Shown here: positions 7,407 through 15,465 of the stretch, piece by piece
Position numbering within the stretch: the first letter of the stretch is position 1
Layout of the letters: each line of letters opens with the position of its first letter
Made by a program: the position numbers and the translations under genes
Assembly (NCBI RefSeq): GCF_001753205.1
Contig: NZ_CP017560.1
Location: forward strand, 2,914,001 to 2,978,000
Length of the DNA: 64,000 bases
Origin: Sporosarcina ureilytica
GTDB lineage: Bacteria > Bacillota > Bacilli > Bacillales_A > Planococcaceae
Direction: 5' to 3'
The notes under the pieces: generated by a model
The model's input: the letters and a program-made list of their open reading frames with translations, nothing else
Database searches by the model: none
Told to the model about the DNA's origin: nothing

Positions 7407-8252
7407 TTAAACGCTTGCTTTTTCTAGCTTCGTATCCATTAGGCTTTCAGACAACTCTTCGTTCATACTACCTGTACGATATCCGCGTAAATCTAATGAA
7501 ACGTAAGTGAAGCCGAGGGATGTTAATTTCAATTGGATCTTATCGTGATGCTGAACCAATTGCGTAAGTTTTTCCGGCGCCACCTCAATACGAGCAATAT
7601 TCTCGTGATGACGTACACGCACTTGTTCAAAGCCAAGTTTCGCCAAGAATAACTCAGCTTCGTTTACTTGCTTAATTTTAGTTTTAGTAAGTTTTAAACC
7701 GTAAGGAACTCTTGATGCCAAGCTACAAGATGCAGGTTTATCCCAAACAGGAAGGTCTAACTTTTTCGCAAGTTCACGAACTTCATGTTTATAAATATTT
7801 GCTTCTTGTAGTACACTGCGAGCGCCTAACTCAGTTCTTGCACGCAACCCTGGACGAAAATCGTCTAAATCATCCATAATCATGCCATCTAACACGTATG
7901 GATAATCCAATTTCTGTGCTAATTCATTCAGATGAGAGTAAAGCATTCTCTTACTGTGGTACCAACTCTCCGGTGTATTTGCTACAATTTCTGGATTATT
8001 TAATTCTTTGATTTCAGTTTTATATACTTGAACGCCCATGTCCTCGGCAACTTTAACAGCATTATCAAATTCCTCTTGGCGGAATAATTCAGATGCAACA
8101 ACAACAGCTAGAACTTGGTCACCAAGTTCTTCTTGTGCTCTTTTCAATACGACAGCACTATCAACACCACCGGAAAAGGCTACCATCACGCGCCCCATAT
8201 CAGTGAGTATCTCACCAAGCTTAAGGTTCTTTTGATTCGTTGTTTCTTTCAT
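7407..8252 (-). CDS. larE: LarE, ATP-dependent sacrificial sulfur transferase of nickel-pincer synthesis
   Basis: LarE adenylates the carboxylated pyridinium ring and converts it to the thiocarboxylate. With the ATG at 8252 the protein has 281 residues. The PP-loop motif SGGVDS is at residues 27-32, and Cys176 (KPASCSLASR) sits at the same number as the single sacrificial cysteine of L. plantarum LarE. This indicates the one-cysteine, self-consuming type rather than the iron-sulfur type. A GTG five codons upstream would also be in frame, but its spacing to GGAG is only about four bases; the ATG has GAGG nine bases upstream. The gene lies between dctM and the larA homologue and ends at a strong terminator. 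Confidence 0.93.
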   Translation of the reverse strand: MKETTNQKNLKLGEILTDMGRVMVAFSGGVDSAVVLKRAQEELGDQVLAVVVASELFRQEEFDNAVKVAEDMGVQVYKTEIKELNNPEIVANTPESWYHSKRMLYSHLNELAQKLDYPYVLDGMIMDDLDDFRPGLRARTELGARSVLQEANIYKHEVRELAKKLDLPVWDKPASCSLASRVPYGLKLTKTKIKQVNEAELFLAKLGFEQVRVRHHENIARIEVAPEKLTQLVQHHDKIQLKLTSLGFTYVSLDLRGYRTGSMNEELSESLMDTKLEKASV

Positions 8253-8456
8253 ATCTTTTCGCCTCACTTTTCTCCTTAATTAAAGGAGTTTATTTAATGC
8301 CTCTCTATTTAGCATAGGTTTCTCAAATAAAATTGTCAATCTACAGCACCTATTAACAATATTTTGAATATCCCATCGGTTAATCAACATTGCTTGTACT
8401 AAGCTTTCAATCCATCTGTTCTAATACAATTCAATTAAAAAGATTTGCAAACTAGT

Positions 8457-9737
8457 CTACTTTGCAAGGAATTGAGGTAAAAACAACACTAAACTTGGGA
8501 TAAATGAAACTAATAGTAAAACAAATATTAATATACCATAGAATGGTAACATCGAGCGAGCTGCCCGTTCAATTGGGATTCTTCCGATTGCCGAACCGAC
8601 AAATAATACAGATCCAACTGGCGGTGTCACTAATCCAATCGCTAAGTTAAGGACTAGCACAACTCCAAAGTGAACCGGATCCATTCCAATTCCTACTGCA
8701 ATTGGCAGTAAAATAGGCGTTGTAATCAGGATAAGCGGCGCCATATCCATTACCATTCCTAATAGTAATAAGATTAGGTTAATTAACAGCAATGTTGTAA
8801 TGTCATTTGGTGATACTGCTAAAATAAAATCTGTTGCCATTGCTGGAACTTTAAGTAAAGCCAATAACCATCCAAAAGCTGATGAAGCAGAAATTAAAAA
8901 CATAACCATCGTTAACGTTCTAAACGTGCGATATAAGATCACTTTAAATCGACTAATTGGAATATCTCTATATACGAAAAACGTAATGATAAAGGCATAC
9001 AATGCACCGATAGCAGCTGACTCAGTAGCTGTAAAGAAACCGCTAATAATCCCACCCATAATAATAACAGCAGTAAAGAGTCCTAACAGACCTTCGCGGA
9101 CAATTTTAGGAACCTCTTCTCTTTTAATCGGTTCGCCTTTAGGATAATTTCTTTTTACTGCCATGATATAAGTTAATACCAATAATGCAAAACCAAGTAA
9201 TAATCCTGGTATTAGGCCCCCCATAAACAAGGCACCTACAGAAACTCCACCCGCTGCAGTTGAATAAATAATCATATTATGACTTGGCGGAATAACTACT
9301 CCTTGTGTCGCACCTGCGACTGTAACACTTACCGCATAATCATTGTCGTAACCTTGTTTTTTCATCATTGGAATTAATACAGATCCTAATGAAGAAACAT
9401 CAGCAAGAGCTGAACCTGAGATTCCGCCAAATAATGTACTTGTGATAACGTTTACTAGCGCTAACCCGCCACGAATTCTACCAATAAGTACGTTCGCAAG
9501 GTTTATTAAACGACGTGAAATCCCACCTTCGTTCATAATCTCACCAGCAAGTATAAAGAAGGGAATCGCTATTAAAGAAAAGGAGTTTACCCCACCAACC
9601 ATTCGTTGTACGATTGCCGCCAGGTCAATATGCATATATATTCCAGTAACTAATGAAGATATAGCTAATGTGAGCGCAATCGGTACTCTTAATAATAATA
9701 GTAGTAAAAAGCTACCTAGTAGTAAAAACACTGCCAT
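8457..9737 (-). CDS. dctM: TRAP transporter large permease subunit (DctM)
   Basis: A 426-residue, highly hydrophobic protein of about twelve membrane segments. It has the DctM features FILAGEIMNEGGISRRLINLA near residues 62-82, FGGISGSALADVSSLG near residue 103, and GVVIPPSHNMIIYS near residue 149. DctM is the sodium-coupled channel part of tripartite ATP-independent transporters. It lies 3 bp after dctQ, so the two are translated together. Location within the hexuronate/aldonate cluster suggests a sugar acid such as galacturonate, glucuronate or an aldonate as substrate; this is inference. No clear terminator was seen between dctM and larE, so larE may be co-transcribed. Confidence 0.95.
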   Translation of the reverse strand: MAVFLLLGSFLLLLLLRVPIALTLAISSLVTGIYMHIDLAAIVQRMVGGVNSFSLIAIPFFILAGEIMNEGGISRRLINLANVLIGRIRGGLALVNVITSTLFGGISGSALADVSSLGSVLIPMMKKQGYDNDYAVSVTVAGATQGVVIPPSHNMIIYSTAAGGVSVGALFMGGLIPGLLLGFALLVLTYIMAVKRNYPKGEPIKREEVPKIVREGLLGLFTAVIIMGGIISGFFTATESAAIGALYAFIITFFVYRDIPISRFKVILYRTFRTLTMVMFLISASSAFGWLLALLKVPAMATDFILAVSPNDITTLLLINLILLLLGMVMDMAPLILITTPILLPIAVGIGMDPVHFGVVLVLNLAIGLVTPPVGSVLFVGSAIGRIPIERAARSMLPFYGILIFVLLLVSFIPSLVLFLPQFLAK

Positions 9738-9740
9738 ACC

Positions 9741-10271
9741 TTAGACCTCCCCATCCTTAACTGCTTCCATTGCTTCCGTATCAATTTCATCGTTGTATTC
9801 TTGATGCAGACCTTTTACAAATAATAATTCTATCCCGTACAATAATGTGAAAATTCCTGCTGTAGGCATCGCAGCATAGAGTACGCTAGATGGAAGACCC
9901 GTCCCTGCCATCGTCGAATTCCCCATCAATATTGTGAACTTCCAACCATAATAAACTAATACGCCCCCGAAGAAGATAACTAAGATTTTTGCAAACAAAT
10001 CGCACATGTCTTGTACTTTCTCCGGAAATAAATTCACTAAAAAACTGACACCGATATGCAACTTTTGTCTAAATCCATAGGCAATTCCTAAGAAACTTAC
10101 CCATACAAAAAGTATCATAGATAATTCTTCTGCCCAGGATGGTGTGTAATGAAGAATTTGTCTAGAAAAAACTTGATAAATAATAATAAGGATCATTGCC
10201 AACAACGCTGTTAAAGACGCAAATACGAGTAAACGATCTAATACATCTTTACCCATTCTCAAAATTTTCAT
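9741..10271 (-). CDS. dctQ: TRAP transporter small permease subunit (DctQ)
   Basis: A 176-residue protein with four membrane helices and the typical PSWAEELSMILFVWVSFLGIAYGFRQKLHIGVSFLV segment (about residues 47-82). DctQ pairs with DctM and docks the periplasmic-type binding protein. I take the ATG at 10271, which has AAAGGAG seven bases upstream; an in-frame start seven codons earlier overlaps that ribosome binding site. It is the middle gene of dctP-dctQ-dctM. Confidence 0.93.
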   Translation of the reverse strand: MKILRMGKDVLDRLLVFASLTALLAMILIIIYQVFSRQILHYTPSWAEELSMILFVWVSFLGIAYGFRQKLHIGVSFLVNLFPEKVQDMCDLFAKILVIFFGGVLVYYGWKFTILMGNSTMAGTGLPSSVLYAAMPTAGIFTLLYGIELLFVKGLHQEYNDEIDTEAMEAVKDGEV

Positions 10272-10338
10272 ATAGGTACTCCTTTCTTTCATTTAAACTC
10301 CTTACCAAAATCATGTTTTGTGGAGAATCTATTCTATA

Positions 10339-10377
10339 ACAACTATAGAGGTGAGATTACCCCACCTCTATAGTTGT
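10339..10377 (-). promoter_or_regulatory. Intercistronic hairpin between dctP and dctQ
   Basis: ACAACTATAGAGGTG (10339-10353) and CACCTCTATAGTTGT (10363-10377) form a perfect 15-bp stem. No T tract follows on the minus strand, so it more likely stabilises or partly ends the dctP message, giving more binding protein than permease, than acts as a full terminator. Confidence 0.65.
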
Positions 10378-10390
10378 AAATTATTCATGA

Positions 10391-11368
10391 TTATTGTTCT
10401 AGTTTGTCTAGCCACTTCTTGTATTTTTCGCCGTGTTTTTCATAGATTGGCTCAACCGCTTTTCTCCAAGGAGCAAAATCAGTAACCTCGAAGATTTCAT
10501 TTCCATTTTCGATAACAGCTTCTTTAGATTCTTCTACTAGTTTAGCCCACGCTTCACGTTGATATTCAACTGACTCAAGCGCTGCTTCCTTGAAAGCTTT
10601 CTTATCTTCTTCACTCAATTTATCCCATAAACTTTGGGATGCCATTAAAATCTCAGGTGGACCAGAATATTTATTAATTGTAAGATACTTAGCTACTTCG
10701 TAATGGTTAGAAGTATAATAACTTGGTAAGTTATTTTCCGCTCCATCAATTACCCCCGTTTGAATTGCAGAATACACTTCACCATATTCCATTGGAGTCG
10801 CCGATGAACCAAAAGATTCAAAAATATTAACAGCAAGTTCAGATGGTTGAACGCGAATCTTTAATCCTTTCATATCTTCTGGTGTTTTAACTAGTCTTTT
10901 GGAGTTATATATACTTCTTTCCCCTGAATCGTAAAATGCTAAACCTACAAGATTTGTACCTTCAAATGAGTCTAAAAGTTCCTGGCCAATTTCACCATTT
11001 AAATGTTCCCATTTAGACTCTTCATCCTTAAACAAATATGGCAATGATAGAACACCAATGTCTTCAGAAAACTCAGTAAGTGGTGTTGCGTTAACTCTTG
11101 TTAGATCAATTGAACCTAATTGAAGTTGTTCTACAACACTCTTCTCATCACCTAATTGACCACCAGCGTATACGTCAATTTTGTAGCGACCATTTGTTTT
11201 TTCTTCTACTAATTCTGCGAACTTTTTATCGCCGATAACTGTCGGGTAATCCTCTGGATGATTATCCGCTAATTTCAATGTTATCGTTTCATCAGAATTT
11301 CCACACGCAGCTAATGCAAAAACTGCTACAAACATTACTGACAATAAAGTTATCAGTCTTTTCTTCAA
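10391..11368 (-). CDS. dctP: TRAP transporter solute-binding lipoprotein (DctP)
   Basis: A 325-residue protein beginning with a lipoprotein signal peptide and the lipobox LAAC (mature Cys about residue 22). It contains the DctP-family segments KGLKIRVQPSELAVNIFESFGSSATPMEYGEVYSAIQTGVIDGAENN (about residues 168-214). The arginine in KIRVQ is the conserved carboxylate-binding residue of the family, so the ligand is an acid. Start is TTG, eight bases after GGAG. Neighbours suggest hexuronates or aldonates. The promoter at 11498-11526 carries a cre-like box between -35 and -10 and a ROK-type operator just downstream. Confidence 0.95.
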   Translation of the reverse strand: MKKRLITLLSVMFVAVFALAACGNSDETITLKLADNHPEDYPTVIGDKKFAELVEEKTNGRYKIDVYAGGQLGDEKSVVEQLQLGSIDLTRVNATPLTEFSEDIGVLSLPYLFKDEESKWEHLNGEIGQELLDSFEGTNLVGLAFYDSGERSIYNSKRLVKTPEDMKGLKIRVQPSELAVNIFESFGSSATPMEYGEVYSAIQTGVIDGAENNLPSYYTSNHYEVAKYLTINKYSGPPEILMASQSLWDKLSEEDKKAFKEAALESVEYQREAWAKLVEESKEAVIENGNEIFEVTDFAPWRKAVEPIYEKHGEKYKKWLDKLEQ

Positions 11369-11463
11369 TTAAATCACTCCTATTATAATAAATTGTAAGA
11401 CTAGTCGCCAAAAAGGGACCGCTTTCATAATTATTCTATTTACTAACTTTCTTATTTCAATAC

Positions 11464-11488
11464 TTACTTTGGCCAGTAAACAAACTAA
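11464..11488 (-). promoter_or_regulatory. Operator-like site (ROK/XylR type) in front of dctP
   Basis: The site reads TTACTTTGG at its left and AACAAACTAA at its right end. By eye its 23-bp core matches the uxaC site (51698-51720) at about 18 of 23 positions. It lies immediately downstream of the dctP -10 element. Confidence 0.6.
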
Positions 11489-11497
11489 TTGATTTTT

Positions 11498-11526
11498 ATT
11501 ATAGATGTAAGCGTTTTACATTTCAA
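11498..11526 (-). promoter_or_regulatory. dctP promoter with internal cre-like box
   Basis: On the minus strand TTGAAA (11521-11526), a 17-bp spacer and a perfect TATAAT (11498-11503). The spacer itself (11504-11520) contains TGTAAAACGCTTACA, a palindromic cre-like box, so CcpA would compete directly with RNA polymerase. Confidence 0.7.
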
Positions 11527-11593
11527 GCTTTTTTTTAATGTATATATTTTCGATTAATTTATGGGTGGTAAAATTAGATAATAGCCAAATTTA

Positions 11594-11625
11594 AAAGGTA
11601 AGAGAAAGTTTTTTCTCTTACCTTT
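11594..11625 (-). terminator. Terminator of uxaE
   Basis: AAAGGTAAGAGAAA and TTTCTCTTACCTTT form a perfect 14-bp stem, followed on the minus strand by TTAAATTT. It lies about 30 bp after the uxaE stop. Confidence 0.75.
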
Positions 11626-11656
11626 ACCCGCATATTGATAGAATGAAACGAAACGC

Positions 11657-13150
11657 TTACAGCCCTAATAATTCAATATGTTTACCAATATGGCTAACAA
11701 GCGCATCTCGATATTCTTCTTCATATTTATCTAATGTTTTGAAAAACTCATCTCTAAATAAAAATGTGTCGTTCTCCCCTTTAGCCGTTAAAAGAAGACC
11801 GTATGTTACGTGGAATAATTGACGCGCAGCATCATTATTCATGTACTCTGGTAGCTTGGCATCTTCGACATTTTCTAGTTTCTCGAAACTATTTAAGTCT
11901 GGTGTAACATGGTAGTACTTCAATGCTTCTTCAAAGTTCTCTAGTGCAAAAACATGCATTCTTCTGTAGAGGTCTGGATTCGTAGCCGCAATGACGCGAA
12001 TTGCTTCCAACCAGTTTGTACCGGCTGTTTTGACATGAAATACACCTTTTGTATACTCGGCAATAATTGGGAATACCATGAATTTATCAGAACCTGAATG
12101 AATACTTAATTTGTATCCGAAGTGTTCTGCAATAAGTGCATGTTCACGAAGCTCAACTTCAAATTGTTCAACATCTCCAATATAATCGATTCCTTTTTGG
12201 AATTCACCACAGAATCTTGGTGCTAAACTAACTACTTTTACACCTCTGTTAATGAGTTCATTCGCAACAAAGAAATGAGAAATCGGTGATGTTACCGTTT
12301 CTGTTTCGTCAATTGAAATTTCAAAATCAATTGCGCGGTTTTCCTTACTTATATACTCATTATATACATGTGTAGTGTAGTCGATTGCTTTATCATAAAG
12401 TAAAACGTTCTTTTTTAACTCAGTCTCATCAAGTGTTAATGTTAGACCGTTCACTTCGAAAGTTTTTCCTAAATATTGTTCCATATAACGTTGCTTTACG
12501 ACTTCTGACAGTGCATTGAACTTTTCATCTAGCACTTCTGGAGAAGCTTTTTCAATCGTATTATCGATATGGTCTGAACAATCCAATGTAATCATTGAAG
12601 CACCTAGCGACAAAGCATACTGAATGTCAGACTCTTCTTTAATATGGTCACCATCCGCACCATATCCGCCTTTATAGCCTTCTTGGAAAACTGCAAAAGC
12701 AGCTGCATCCAACATATCATTCATTGAGCGGTTTGTTAGTGTCAGTTCACGAATACTTTGTTGTGCCAAAACAGGTTTAATATTTTTCTCACGTACGGTT
12801 TCAATATGTCCGGGAGATGCAAGGCCTAAACGATCCCCTAATCCAATTGTTGCAATCTCAGTACCAAATGCTTGTGGAACCGTATAATCAAAGTATTTAT
12901 TTAATACGAGGCGGTTTTCATATGTTAATGGACAAGCTTTCCCTTTTCCATCGACATCTGTTCCTGTTAATTCATCAAAAATTGCTCCTTCACCTGTAGC
13001 TAAAATAAATTTTTCACCAGAATTTTTCACCATTAATAGATGAACATTACCTTCGACAGTATATGATTTTTCATATACTTTAATTTGATTAGAATTGGAT
13101 GGCAACTCACCTTTTGCCAATAATTCAATAGCAGGTAAAAATTGTTTCAT
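11657..13150 (-). CDS. uxaE: Tagaturonate/fructuronate epimerase UxaE
   Basis: The 497-residue protein matches the UxaE family, metal-dependent epimerases that interconvert D-tagaturonate and D-fructuronate. They replace the altronate branch (UxaB/UxaA) of galacturonate breakdown in Thermotoga and many Bacillota. Recognised by overall sequence, including GLGDRLGLASPGHIETV near residue 103, EGYKGGYGADGDHIKEESDI near residue 152, and LAPRFCGEFQKGIDYIGD and KLSIHSGSDKFMVFPI further on. His and Asp residues in these segments are the likely metal ligands. The ATG at 13150 (nine bases after AAAGGA) is chosen over an in-frame TTG three codons upstream. It is monocistronic, with a promoter carrying a LacI-type palindrome and a perfect cre box. 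Confidence 0.9.
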   Translation of the reverse strand: MKQFLPAIELLAKGELPSNSNQIKVYEKSYTVEGNVHLLMVKNSGEKFILATGEGAIFDELTGTDVDGKGKACPLTYENRLVLNKYFDYTVPQAFGTEIATIGLGDRLGLASPGHIETVREKNIKPVLAQQSIRELTLTNRSMNDMLDAAAFAVFQEGYKGGYGADGDHIKEESDIQYALSLGASMITLDCSDHIDNTIEKASPEVLDEKFNALSEVVKQRYMEQYLGKTFEVNGLTLTLDETELKKNVLLYDKAIDYTTHVYNEYISKENRAIDFEISIDETETVTSPISHFFVANELINRGVKVVSLAPRFCGEFQKGIDYIGDVEQFEVELREHALIAEHFGYKLSIHSGSDKFMVFPIIAEYTKGVFHVKTAGTNWLEAIRVIAATNPDLYRRMHVFALENFEEALKYYHVTPDLNSFEKLENVEDAKLPEYMNNDAARQLFHVTYGLLLTAKGENDTFLFRDEFFKTLDKYEEEYRDALVSHIGKHIELLGL

Positions 13151-13221
13151 ATAGATCAATCCTTTACTTTTGGTATAATTTATAAATTTAACAATATAAA
13201 CAGTTGCAGCACCAACGTATT

Positions 13222-13235
13222 AGATAGCGCTTTCA
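13222..13235 (-). promoter_or_regulatory. cre (catabolite response) box upstream of uxaE
   Basis: On the minus strand TGAAAGCGCTATCT fits the consensus TGWAARCGYTWNCW at every position. It lies about 30-45 bp downstream of the predicted start point, a roadblock position for CcpA. Confidence 0.75.
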
Positions 13236-13251
13236 TTTGAAATTCGAGCCT

Positions 13252-13269
13252 AATAACAACGTTGTTATT
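13252..13269. promoter_or_regulatory. Perfect 18-bp palindrome, putative LacI-family operator
   Basis: AATAACAACGTTGTTATT is a perfect palindrome with the central CG typical of LacI-family operators. The identical 18-mer stands in front of the GH28 gene (30497-30514). It begins two bases after the -10 of the uxaE promoter and so covers the likely +1. Confidence 0.75.
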
Positions 13270-13271
13270 CA

Positions 13272-13300
13272 ATCATAATTGATTTACAATGAAAGAGCAA
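13272..13300 (-). promoter_or_regulatory. Candidate uxaE promoter
   Basis: On the minus strand TTGCTC (13295-13300), a 17-bp spacer and TATGAT (13272-13277). The -35 is weak, but the fit with the operator immediately downstream supports it. Confidence 0.5.
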
Positions 13301-13375
13301 GTCTATTAACAATTATTAATTTATCTAATTTGACATTTGAGAATAACAATATCTTTATGAAAGGAGATTGATAAT

Positions 13376-14683
13376 ATGACTCCGAATCAGGAAATCTCGT
13401 ATCGAAAACTAACAGCGTTTTTTATTCCATTAGGTGTTTCTGCTAGTCTAACTTCAGTTACACATGTCATTATAAATGGGACGTTAAGTAGAGGAGATCA
13501 TGCTGCCTTCATTATTGCTTGTTACGCGGTAGCAATGTCTTTATTTGGGATACTTGAAAGGCCTATGATTGTTTTTCGACAAACATCATCTACTTTAGTG
13601 TCCGGTAAAGATTCATTTAAATTAGTCGGGAAGTTTTTTTTATACGTTTCTGCTGTCTTAATGATAGTAAGTGCGATCATCGCATTTAGTCCGATTGGCA
13701 AATGGTTATACTTAAATATCTTCGGCGCAACGGATCAAATGGTTAAGGTAATTGCCATTACATTCCAGGCCCTTCTGCTAGTCATTATCCTTTCTGGCAT
13801 TCGAGGATTATATCAAGGGATTATCATTATTCAGCATGCAACAAATTGGCTAACCATTGGTGTTGTTACTAGACTTATTGGAATGTTTTTGGCGGCTTAT
13901 TTGTTTATACATTTTGATTTTATTACTAGTGTTACTGGTGCCATTATTTTCCTAGTCGGCATGCTGATTGAATGCTTGGTCAGTGTTTACAAAGGAAATA
14001 ACATTTTAAACAAAGAATTAAAAGATGAAAATACATTAACTAAACGCGAAGTGTCGAAGTTTTATTTTCCAATGATGTATTATTTTTTATTACAAACAGT
14101 CCTTATCCCCGTAATTTATATTTTATTAGCAAAAGCAAATGAAATCGAAATAAGTATTGCTTCATTTGCGTTAGCTTTTAGTATTACAAATTTGATACTT
14201 GGCTTTTTCATGTACACCCATCAATTAGTCCTGCAATTTTATAAACACCATAAACAAAAAGTCATTCGATTTTTAATCATTATAAGTATCTTGCCTACTG
14301 TCCTGCTCTGCATCCTCTGCTATACGCCATTTGGATTGTTTTTTATGCAAAACATGATGGGCGCGGATTTGGAATTATCAACGGCAACAATAAGCGTACT
14401 CAAGTTTTTTATCATTAAGACATTAGTTTATCCGTGGGTTGATTTTCTGAATGGATTTTTAATGTTAAGCAGACAAACAAATAAAATGCTTTTTTCACAA
14501 TTAGGAAACATAGCTACCGTTATCATGAGTTTATTAATTTTGCTGCAAATTTCACCGCAATTGAATGGTGTAAATGGTTCAATCGCTGCTTCTTTAGGCG
14601 AATTAACCGGCTTTATTATTGTGTGTATCATTGTTTATCGAATGAGTAAGTCGAAAAAACTAATAGAGAATGAAAAACATTAA
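13376..14683 (+). CDS. MATE/MOP-superfamily-like 12-helix membrane protein, function unknown
   Basis: A 435-residue protein of about twelve membrane helices with few charged loops. The N-terminal repeat (PLGVSASLTSVTHVIINGTL) and the pseudo-symmetry of two six-helix halves recall MATE drug/sodium antiporters and polysaccharide flippases of the MOP superfamily. No close functional family is recognised. A clear AAAGGAG lies nine bases before the ATG. It is transcribed divergently from uxaE, so the LacI palindrome and cre box in the shared 225-bp gap could control it too. It could export or flip an oligosaccharide or lipid-linked sugar; there is no direct evidence. A small AACATT/AATGTT stem overlaps its end. 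Confidence 0.65.
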   Translation: MTPNQEISYRKLTAFFIPLGVSASLTSVTHVIINGTLSRGDHAAFIIACYAVAMSLFGILERPMIVFRQTSSTLVSGKDSFKLVGKFFLYVSAVLMIVSAIIAFSPIGKWLYLNIFGATDQMVKVIAITFQALLLVIILSGIRGLYQGIIIIQHATNWLTIGVVTRLIGMFLAAYLFIHFDFITSVTGAIIFLVGMLIECLVSVYKGNNILNKELKDENTLTKREVSKFYFPMMYYFLLQTVLIPVIYILLAKANEIEISIASFALAFSITNLILGFFMYTHQLVLQFYKHHKQKVIRFLIIISILPTVLLCILCYTPFGLFFMQNMMGADLELSTATISVLKFFIIKTLVYPWVDFLNGFLMLSRQTNKMLFSQLGNIATVIMSLLILLQISPQLNGVNGSIAASLGELTGFIIVCIIVYRMSKSKKLIENEKH

Positions 14684-14709
14684 AAATGTTGGATTAGGAT
14701 TTAACTTTT

Positions 14710-15363
14710 TTATTTAATTAGCTGGTCTAAACCGTTTGGAAGCTCTATCAATTGTTCGCTAACTAATCGAGCCATGATATTGGCACCTCTTTCTGTAAAA
14801 TGCGTGCAATCTGTTCCGTTTACAGAAAGCATATAAAGTTCTTGGGCCATTGTATAGCCAATTGAAGACAGGTATTGTACACCTATACTCATCAAGTCAA
14901 TCAACAATACCTCATTTTCATTGGCTAATTCTTTCATAGCATTACAATACTCACTAAAATCAGGTGAAAACCGGTCTTGTACATAGTTAAGTCTTGCCAC
15001 GGGCGTCAATAGGATAGGGATTGCTTTCTTGGATTTAGCCAAGTCGATATACTGTTTTAAATAGATTTGATAATCGCCATACGGTTCAGTAAAACGATCC
15101 GCACGGTTTCTAGTGGAATCATTATGACCAAATTGGATAAATAAATAATCGTTTTCCGCTATTTCCGAATCAATTCGAGACAAATGCCCTTCCGTAATGA
15201 AGGTTTTACTACTTAACCCGCCAACAGCATAGTTTTTAATCGTAACTGTTTTCGTTAAATAGTTTCCGAGAAATTGTCCCCACCCTGCTTGTGGATATTG
15301 ACTTTTATCGTAGTTACGAACGGTGGAATCTCCAGCTAAGTAGATGGTTGGATTTCGATCCAT
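14710..15363 (-). CDS. rhgT: Rhamnogalacturonan acetylesterase, SGNH hydrolase (CE12, YesT/RhgT-like)
   Basis: Removes acetyl groups from rhamnogalacturonan I. With the ATG at 15363 (AAGGAGA eight bases upstream) the protein has 217 residues. SGNH blocks are all visible: the nucleophile in AGDST (Ser13), Gly in AVGGLSS, Asn in FGHNDS, and the Asp/His pair in DCTHF near the C-terminus. No signal peptide is present, so it acts in the cytosol on imported oligomers, as predicted for YesT and YesY. A strong hairpin (15391-15433) separates it from the oxidoreductase upstream. Confidence 0.9.
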   Translation of the reverse strand: MDRNPTIYLAGDSTVRNYDKSQYPQAGWGQFLGNYLTKTVTIKNYAVGGLSSKTFITEGHLSRIDSEIAENDYLFIQFGHNDSTRNRADRFTEPYGDYQIYLKQYIDLAKSKKAIPILLTPVARLNYVQDRFSPDFSEYCNAMKELANENEVLLIDLMSIGVQYLSSIGYTMAQELYMLSVNGTDCTHFTERGANIMARLVSEQLIELPNGLDQLIK

Positions 15364-15390
15364 GAAGCATCTCTCCTTTTTGTCCAATTT

Positions 15391-15433
15391 AAAGGGCAGA
15401 TATACTGAGCATCCCTCTGTATATCTGCCCTTT
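15391..15433 (-). terminator. Terminator between the Gfo/Idh/MocA gene and rhgT
   Basis: AAAGGGCAGATATAC (15391-15405) and GTATATCTGCCCTTT (15419-15433) form a perfect 15-bp stem flanked by A/T tracts on both sides. It lies 33 bp after the oxidoreductase stop. Confidence 0.8.
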
Positions 15434-15465
15434 TTATAATCAATTAAAAACTGTACAATATCAAA

